Positions 8,947 through 15,045 of a stretch of 15,045 nucleotides of DNA are shown in pieces; position 1 is the first letter of the stretch, and every line of letters begins with the position of its first letter. The stretch is from Endothia cerciana. Lineage: Eukaryota > Ascomycota > Sordariomycetes > Diaporthales > Cryphonectriaceae. The position numbers were made by a program, and so were the translations under genes. The notes beneath the pieces were generated by a model. The model saw only the letters and a program-made list of their open reading frames with translations, did no database searches and was not told the origin of the DNA. The stretch lies in the NCBI GenBank assembly GCA_026119935.1, contig JALRMH010000128.1, positions 1 to 15,045 on the forward strand, in the 5' to 3' direction.

Positions 8947-11073
8947 ATAGCTTCAGGAACCCCTTCTTTATTCTCGTATAGCGTATAACCTACTTAGGAA
9001 GAACTTATCTAGCAAGTCTTCTAGCTTACCTAATATATTGAACAACTCTACCTGCATCAGCAACAGCAGGAGAATATTATTCAGGCTTAGCAGAAGCAAA
9101 TTCAGCATAGCACTTAGGCCCTTACTATTATTAATAATAATAGAGGCTATAAGATAGACAAACTAGCTATATATAATAGCACTTAAAAACTCCTCTAAGG
9201 ATTCCTTACTCACTGCAAGGCGTACTTCTTGTATAACGCCTCTTAGTTTACTGCGGAACCTGAGAAGATTATCCTTGCCGGAACTCGCCTTGAGAAGAAT
9301 GCTCTTATCTAGTACAAGCCTTCTCTCTGCAACTATCTGGAACACGCTAACGACCCTGATGTACGCACTAAGGGCACTAAGAAAATGTTCAGTTCCTTTG
9401 CAGGTTTCGAGAAGGCCCTCAGGGAAACCTTCAGCGACCCTAACGAAGAACGCACTACAGCTCAGCAGTTGATAAACCTCAAACAAACCAAGTCAGCATC
9501 AGCCTATATAGTCAGGTTCAAGCAACTTGCAGCACGTCTTCTATAGGAAGATAAGAATCTTATAGAACACTACTATAAAGGACTTAAGGACGAAGTTAAA
9601 GACGAGATCTCTAAATAGGATTAGCCTGAAGACTTTGCGATATTCGCAAATATAGCTATTAGAATCGATAACTGTCTTTATAAACAACGGATAGAGAAGT
9701 CTAAGAAGAGAGGAAGCTAAAATATATAGCGCTTGCAGCTAAGCAACAGCAAGAAGTTCCAGCCTAAGAATTAAAGTAGAAACTAGCGCTAGAGTATAGT
9801 ATAAAGCAGAAGTATCTATACTAGCTTAATAGAACTAGACACAGCTAACTGTTAGTTTATAGGAAAACTAAATAGTAGCATCAAGTGCTATAATTATAGC
9901 AAGCATAGCTACTTTGTATAGGAATATAAATAATTTAAGAAATTATAATAGTAATTAGTCTAAGAAGGATAATAGGTAAATATCTTCTAATAATAGGAAT
10001 CTAATTAGCTGAGTAATAATATCTTACTAGAGTAAGTGTTAGACTCTATCTGCGACTATAGACTCTTTAACTAGACGTTCTGCTTTAATAATAGATGCTT
10101 AATACACCTCTTAAAGAAAGAAAGCTTAGGATGGTTCCCTAGAGCACCTAAGAAGACACGACAACTAGTAATAGGCAAAAAGGGCCTAGTTTATAATATA
10201 ATCTTGAAAGACAGCGACTCAGACTGCTTAAGCACCTTTAAGAAAGAACTCGAAGAGAAGATTTAGAAACTTGAGGATAAGGACCTAGGACTATACAGGA
10301 TAGCCTGCTATAAAGGACGCCTCCTACCCTAAGCAACTATAGAAACCACGAGGGAAGAAACACTTTAAGACTAACAGCTAGACGATATACTAGCATCTAT
10401 CATTCTAAAGACAAAAGATAAAGACACTATAAATAAGGAAGAAACTTATAGCTATAACCTAGACTAAGGATAGAATACTCAGAACCTAGTAATTGAATAT
10501 ATAGTATACAGCCTTAAGCTTAAGGACCTCTTTACTATAGTACTTATCTAGAATATTAAAGCTGAATAGCTAGAAGACCTTAGAATTAGCTTAATCTACG
10601 AACGACACTACAAGCTTATATAGATTTTATGCGTGTACTATAGTTGCAGAACGCACTTTATAGAGAAAGTTAAATACAAGTAGTTCCTAGTTAGAGAGCA
10701 GGATTAGATCATCCAGGTAATTAAAGAGCCCTATTTATAGTTTAGGGAAGTCCTTAACAGGATAGAATACAACGCCTATATCAGATTGTTAAATGACTAT
10801 CCTAGGGAATGTATTAATAAGAAAATCAAATAGTAGTAGTGCAAGACTACTGACTATACTATCTATATTTATAATAAAGTTCAAGACTAGTATAAGCACT
10901 AGAATAATAAGGAATAATGCAAGCATAGCTAACAGCAAGCTAGAAGGCTAGCTTAAGGAGCAGCCTATAAAGTATAAGAATCCTTAAAAAGGAAGGATCG
11001 CCTATAATAGGACTACAGATGATCAGGACTTAAAGGTCCTTATATATAGTAGAAAGGGACTATGCGTATATAA
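8947..11073 (+). pseudogene. gag: gag pseudogene of copy 2 (long Gag with CCHC and C-terminal extension)
   Basis: One unbroken register of about 708 codons interrupted only by stops. The start is taken at ATAGCT (8947), probably ATGGCT before RIP. An N-terminal Gln-rich coiled-coil-like stretch occupies about 8990-9110. The Ty3-type Gag core (about 9150-9715) includes GFLTHCKAYF, EKIILAGTRLEKNALI and SASAYIVRFKQLAARLL. The zinc knuckle is at 9886-9927, with first Cys and His kept but the other two Cys now Tyr. About 370 codons follow that are not normal for a Ty3 Gag. They include CFNNRCLIHLLKKESLGWF (10081-10137), acidic DSDSD (10210-10224) and a Cys-containing stretch (about 10840-10935). 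The Gag register ends by 11073 as pol takes over at -1. Stops fall where Gln or Trp is expected. Confidence 0.88.
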
Positions 11074-12524
11074 AATTAGATGCCTACATCAACAGAAAAC
11101 AATACAATATATTATTAAATAGTAGCACTTAAAGAAACTTTATATCACTAGCAATTATTAATAAAGCACAACTATAATAGTATTAAAAGGAACAACCTTA
11201 TTGACTTAGTATTATAGAAGGATAGCTAGTTGTATATAACTAAGGTATAATTAATAAGGAGACTAATTATCTACCTGTTTCGATCTAAGAATACACGATA
11301 TTTATCACGTTAGATATTATAAATATAGTATATTACAAACTAATTATAGGACTTCCTTAGCTTAAGGAGCATAATCCTCGAATCGATTAGACTACTAGCT
11401 AGATCTTATAGGATAATGCTATTACCTATAAGAAGGTTGTAATTAAAGGAGAAGGATCGGATTCAGTCACTAAGGGACACTTGAGAAAAGAGGCCTTAAA
11501 CGAACCTACGACTACCTCTAAATCAGCAGGGCTGATGACTTATAGAGAAGAATCTAGCAACAATAAACCTAAACAAGAAGAACCAAGACATCAGCAGATT
11601 AATATAACAACAAGTACACGCAGGCCTAGAAAAACTCAGCCTGACTCAGAGCGACAACAGAAGTGTAGACTTTAGAACTATAAGGAAATCCTACAGCCAC
11701 GACCCAGGAAATTCGGTCCGGCCCGGAAAGAACCCCTAGAGCTACTAAAGGAATAACTAACAGGCAAAGGAAAGAAACCGTCCCTAGATAAAAATGCTCA
11801 ACAGTACCTCCTGTTCCTCCAGATAGCAGAAACAGAGAAGGACAGACCAACATCAATATTCGCTAGAATACTATAAGAGTACTACGAATTCACAAAGCTG
11901 TTTCAAAGAAAATTTGACGCAGGACTTCTAGAACATAGCCTATATAACTACAAGATACTACTAAAAGAAGGAACTCAGCTAAAGTTCTTCCTTATTTACA
12001 AGCTTGATAAGGCAAGACTACAGGCACTTAGGGAATACCTTGATGAAAACTTTAAAAGAGGATATATTAGACTATTACGATTACTAGCAGGATACCTAAT
12101 TCTGTTCGTCTTAAAGAAAAACAGAAAACTCCGACTTTGTATAGATTATAGACAGCTTAATAATATTACTATTAAAAATTAGTACCCCTTACTACTTTTC
12201 AAGGAAATTAGAGACTAACTATAAGGCATATAATAGTTTATAGTATTAGACTTTAAAGAAGGTTACTACTATATTTATATTAAAGAAGGAGAAGAGTAGA
12301 AGATAGTATTCAGGACTTACTATAGATATTATAAATACCTGATCATGCTTTTTAGATTAACTAACGCACTAGCATCCTTCTAGGAAATAATTAACTATAC
12401 CTTTTATAAATTCCTAAACGTTATATATATCGTCTACCTCGACGATATCTTTATCTACTCTAGGACTTTTAAAGAATATAAGCAACATATATAGCAGATA
12501 CTTCAGACACTTCAGGACGCACAC
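11034..12524 (+). pseudogene. pol: pol pseudogene of copy 2 (protease and RT, truncated by copy 3)
   Basis: The pol register is -1 relative to gag and opens after a TAA at 11031 that copy 1 shares. The protease carries LLNSST (11112-11129), where the catalytic Asp of D-S-G has become Asn and Gly has become Ser, so it is dead. It ends with a GLP-LKEHNPRID segment near 11380. A basic, Thr/Ser/Gln-rich linker (about 11440-11680) joins it to RT. RT runs about 11860-12524, with LRLCIDYRQLNN, VLDF (motif A Asp kept) and YLDD at 12435-12446 (active-site Asps kept). It breaks off after LQTLQDAH, where copy 3 is inserted; RNase H, integrase and chromodomain of this copy are not in the window. Confidence 0.92.
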
Positions 12525-12928
12525 TGTAATGAGCACTGCAGTAATCCAAAGATCTCTGAGTACCGATTAGGTTTATGCTAACAAGAGCAGTGTCGAATAT
12601 AAGCCTTGAATACGGAAATACAGCTGAGGAGTCTGTGCAAGTGTTCACTACCTTTAAGGCTTCTAAGTATAGGTGTACTTAGAACTTAAATTGATAACTG
12701 AAGAGCTATGTATGAGATCTATCTAATAGAAATAAACGTGTTCTTATATATCTAGCTCTTCAGTATGAGTTGACAGAGTCGACTATCGACTCCTTCGACT
12801 AGTCGACAGAGTCGACTGTCGACTGTGCAACTATTATAACCCTAACTCTAGTTATGTAATCCTTACTTGTGTCCTTAGTGCTGTGCCGCTTTTCCTGTCG
12901 TAACCTGCATGTTGGATGGGTTATAATA
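12525..12928 (-). repeat. 3' LTR of copy 3
   Basis: 404 bp on the minus strand. Its end TTACA is at 12525; its start, TATTATAACCC at 12928, is a RIP-type change of TGTTATAACC. It contains a perfect 12-bp inverted repeat (12697-12708 with 12753-12764) around TATATAAG, and a U3 with six TCGAC sites at 12779-12823. It is shorter than the copy 1 and 2 LTRs because the middle of U3 is different. Confidence 0.9.
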
Positions 12929-12941
12929 TCATCTCCCTTCT
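12929..12941 (-). promoter_or_regulatory. Polypurine tract of copy 3
   Basis: On the minus strand AGAAGGGAGATGA directly precedes the LTR, matching AGGAGGGAGATGA of copy 1. Confidence 0.75.
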
Positions 12942-13018
12942 ATTGATTATTGTCCCTAATGATCTTTTGTAAGTTTCCTGTTGTTTCCTTGTTGCATTGT
13001 CATGCCTTCCTAATCAGG

Positions 13019-13552
13019 ATGTCAAACAGAGTCGAAAAACCGAAGTCTCTCAATCCTCGTTCTGACGGGTCAAAACAGAAGAAGTCTCTTTACTCCCTCA
13101 TCCTTTCTAAGGCTGTCGGTATGATTCCTTGTTCTTCTTGCGATGCGCAGGGCTTGAAGTCCTGTCAAGTTTCTTCCGAGGATTCTTCTCGTTGCGCTGA
13201 ATGTGTGCGTCGTCAGCATTCTAAATGTGATGTTCTTAAGCCGACAAATTCTTCGGACCTTCTTCACATCTCTTCTCAGCACTAAAAGCTAGAGGACGAG
13301 ATGGAAGACCTAGAGGAGGAGCGCCGGGTCCTTGATACGAAGATCAGCTACATGCAGGCCTAAAAGAGGATGTGGAGGGAAAAGATAGCGCAGGCTATTC
13401 GTCGTGGCTTGACGAATCTTCAAGACTTAGAACGTCTTAAGGCAGAGGAGGCTGAGGCAGAGCGCTATTACGCTGCCGAGGTGGTGCAGGAGGTGGTTTC
13501 CGAAGAGTCTACCGCAGTAGCTAGGGATCCTTCCTTCAAGGGTTTTAATTAG
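13019..13552 (+). pseudogene. Antisense ORF of copy 3: Zn2Cys6-like cluster plus coiled coil
   Basis: This ORF runs opposite to the pol of copy 3. ATG at 13019 follows CCTTCCTAATCAGG, which is identical before the matching ATG of copy 1. The frame continues 178 codons to TAG at 13550-13552, with only two internal stops (TAA at 13283 and 13361). Residues about 38-72 contain the full pattern C-x2-C-x7-C-x9-C-x2-C-x7-C, close to the fungal Zn2Cys6 cluster (C-x2-C-x6-C-x5-12-C-x2-C-x6-8-C). The rest is Glu/Arg/Leu/Lys-rich (KLEDEMEDLEEERRVL, then LERLKAEEAEAERYYAAE), consistent with coiled coil, ending SFKGFN. A nuclear DNA- or chromatin-binding role is an inference from the cluster alone. The spacing is not exactly canonical, so another zinc fold is possible. 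Confidence 0.75.
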
Positions 13553-13790
13553 AATTCTATAAATATAGGGAACAGTATTATAGACTAGTCAGGTTTCCTA
13601 GTCAAGGGGGCGCAGCCTGATAGGTCTAGAAATATAGCTAGGTCTGCTAGTAGTCGCCTATTACTCTGACTAGTATGTTCTTTCTTATATTAGTAGGGTT
13701 TTCCTAGTCGGGTCCTTAGTTGTTAGTTATTATTATAATGCTAGAATAACTACTAATAGTATAGTAGTAGGGTTAAGGCTAGTCTTTTTC
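13553..13790. other. Copy 3 spacer between the convergent antisense ORF and pol
   Basis: AT-rich with stops in every frame I followed. It contains short repeats of TTTCCTAGTC/TTTTCCTAGTC and ACTAGTC (about 13585-13605, 13670-13675, 13700-13712). It probably holds the ends of both convergent transcripts. No gene seen. Confidence 0.4.
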
Positions 13791-15045
13791 CTCTAGTATT
13801 CTTTTAATTTGCTTATAGCGTTTCCGACGTTTCCCTATAGTTCCTATAAGTTCTTGCTTGCTGAGTAACCTTTCCACTTGATAAGGTACTTAAGTATGTT
13901 GTTGTTGCCTCTGTGTTTAAGGATCTTTTCTACCTTGTATTTTAGTTCGTTGTCTTCGACTTCTACTATATCGTCTATTAGTGTTTCTTTTACTACTAGT
14001 TCTAGTAGTAAGATGTGGAAAACTAGGTGCATCCTTATTCTGTGAAGTAGTGCGAGTTCGTAGTTGACTAAGGAGATTTATCGCAAAATTTTAAATAGTC
14101 CTAGTTTCTTATAATCGAGTTTACTACTAGGCCTGGTCGTTTTAATGTTTTTGCGAAGTAGGTAGGCTTTATCTCCCTCTTATAGGATTAGTCCCTTAAT
14201 CCTTTTAGAGTTTGCATAGCGTGTTATTTGTTTTTAGATAAATTATAGTTCTGACTAAAGTTCTTCTTAAATCTTCTTGATTTTCCTAACCCTTCTATCT
14301 GCAGCTTCTGCATCTGCTCCTTGTAGTGCTTTGTAGTAAGCTGTTAAGTTGTATCTATAGAGTGTAAAGAATAGTGATTTCTTCGTCGTGCTTGTGTCTG
14401 CGCTATTATAAGCGAATTATACTAGAGGTAACAGGTTAACCTAGTTATCCTGCTCCTAGTTGATATAGTACTAAAGGTACTATTTGATAACCTAGTTCAT
14501 TCTTTTTGTTTATCTATCTGTTTAAGGGTGAAATACTATAGACATTCTATATTATATTCTGAGTTGTTTTATAAGTGAGGTTTAAAACTTCGAGTTGAAC
14601 TTTCTATCTCTATTAGAGATTACTTCTTCTAGCATGCTGTAGTTAGCGATAATCGTTCTAAGAAATATATATACAAGTTCTTCTGCTGTACTGCTTTTCT
14701 TATAAGGGAGAAAGTAAGTATACTTGCTCAGTCTGCAAACTACTACTAAGATACTATTATATTGCACCTTAATTAAGAGTTCTTATAAAAGAGGTAGCTT
14801 AATAATAAAGTCTAGACTAATTAATTACTAAATAATTATAAGTACTAGTAAGGGTTATAGTAGTTTATAAAGCTTGTGTTATTCTGCCTTATTTTTCTTA
14901 TAGCTGTTGTATTATTATAGGATGTCTTTAATTCTTTTCCTAAGGCCTAGCAGGTTCTAGTATCTTTTGATTTATTTATAGATTGCTCTAACTCTTTAAT
15001 ATCTGTGTGCTAGAGCACTATATATATCCCTGATATAGTTGTCCT
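13791..15045 (-). pseudogene. pol: pol pseudogene of copy 3: integrase, GPY/F and chromodomain
   Basis: One register can be followed on the minus strand from 15043 to about 13790 without a frameshift, broken only by RIP stops. The integrase zinc-binding domain (about 15015-14880) has its Cys pair lost to Ser/Tyr. In the catalytic core (about 14820-14290) the first Asp is kept (LDFIIK, 14810-14812), the second has become Asn (ISNRDRKF) and the Glu has become Lys (TKRMN). Two of the three catalytic residues are therefore lost. GPY/F (GDKAYLLRKNIK through LGLFKIL) lies at about 14190-14075. The chromodomain (13939 to about 13838) starts YKVEKILKHRG and keeps the WKGY core with one aromatic Trp. 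Chromodomains in this family are known to guide integration to marked chromatin. Confidence 0.9.

Larger units (their letters stand above)
8426..12524 (+). mobile_element. Copy 2: chromovirus 5' portion, interrupted by copy 3
   Basis: A plus-strand element with 5' LTR, primer site, gag, protease and part of RT. It stops inside RT at 12524, directly where the LTR of copy 3 begins. The matching copy 1 sequence continues smoothly through the same point (about 4503). It is less RIP-damaged than copy 1: catalytic YLDD is intact, and parts of gag read for more than 60 codons with only one stop. The rest presumably lies beyond copy 3, outside the window. The five bases before it (TATAG, 8421-8425) are the candidate target duplication. 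Confidence 0.9.
12525..15045 (-). mobile_element. Copy 3: 3' half of a minus-strand chromovirus inserted in copy 2
   Basis: From right to left this holds integrase, chromodomain, spacer, a plus-strand (antisense) ORF, polypurine tract and 3' LTR. The LTR outer end TGTAATGAGC at 12525 abuts the broken RT of copy 2; CACAC (12520-12524) is the candidate target duplication. The 5' half is beyond the window. Gag-pol-type sequence is RIP-mutated, but less than in copy 1. Confidence 0.9.

Noticed and set aside
9163..9486. 107-codon minus-strand ORF
   Set aside because: It lies exactly opposite the least-mutated part of the copy 2 gag core, whose plus-strand reading matches Ty3 Gag. The minus frame shows no recognisable motif and is not open in copy 1.
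11481..11675. 64-codon plus ORF starting at TTG
   Set aside because: This is not a separate gene; it is an unmutated stretch of the pol register (protease-RT linker) of copy 2.
11626..11856. 76-codon minus-strand ORF with hydrophobic stretches
   Set aside because: Opposite the protease-RT linker and RT start of copy 2. The hydrophobic look comes from reverse-reading Glu/Lys-rich codons; no support from copy 1.
13070..13282. 70-codon minus-strand ORF
   Set aside because: Shadow of the antisense cysteine-cluster ORF of copy 3; its Arg/Thr-rich content comes from the opposite strand of Cys/Ser codons.
13553..13790. Non-coding RNA gene between the convergent ORFs
   Set aside because: Only short imperfect repeats were seen, with no extended stem or promoter box.
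1..15045. Reassigned genetic code (TAG/TAA read as Gln)
   Set aside because: Stops often fall where Gln is expected, but TAG also replaces Trp, and C-to-T/G-to-A changes hit Cys, Asp, Gly and silent sites too. RIP explains all of it, while the antisense ORFs use ordinary Gln codons and few stops.

Overview
The window is almost entirely transposable-element sequence from what looks like a filamentous ascomycete fungus (Pezizomycotina). No cellular gene is recognisable. The DNA is very AT-rich. Its reading frames match Ty3/gypsy proteins but are riddled with TAA and TAG codons where Gln or Trp codons are expected. This is the signature of repeat-induced point mutation (RIP: C-to-T on both strands, favouring CpA), which occurs in this fungal group. 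The integrase is followed by a GPY/F module and a chromodomain, so the family is a chromovirus. The species cannot be named from this sequence.

The layout is a nest of related elements. The oldest recognisable layer is a minus-strand copy (D), seen as 7989-8425 (partial LTR, primer site, start of gag), continuing after a 7.5-kb interruption at 445-395. The interruption is copy 1 (446-7988, plus strand), complete with 468-bp LTRs and the 5-bp target duplication TCTAT. A plus-strand LTR (A, 1-394) lies in D's gag further along. Copy 2 (from 8426, plus strand) is inserted in D's LTR. Its reverse transcriptase stops abruptly at 12524 because a minus-strand element (copy 3, 12525 to window end) is inserted there. 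Copy 3 shows its 3' LTR, an antisense ORF, the chromodomain and most of the integrase.

The family plan, combining copies, is: LTR; a primer site complementary to the putative 5' end of the element's own RNA (self-priming, as in Tf1); gag with a CCHC knuckle and an unusually long C-terminal extension holding a conserved Cys/His motif; pol in the -1 frame (protease, RT, RNase H, integrase, GPY/F, chromodomain); then, between pol and the 3' LTR and on the opposite strand, a small ORF of about 165-178 codons encoding a Zn2Cys6-like cysteine cluster followed by charged, probably coiled-coil sequence.

The antisense ORF is the most unusual part. It sits in the same place in two separate copies, keeps its frame, is far less RIP-damaged than the neighbouring pol, and differs strongly between copies while gag-pol is very similar. 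The U3 part of the LTRs is also variable (GATC repeats in one copy, TCGAC repeats in another), so the 3' end looks like a fast-changing module attached to a conserved gag-pol core.
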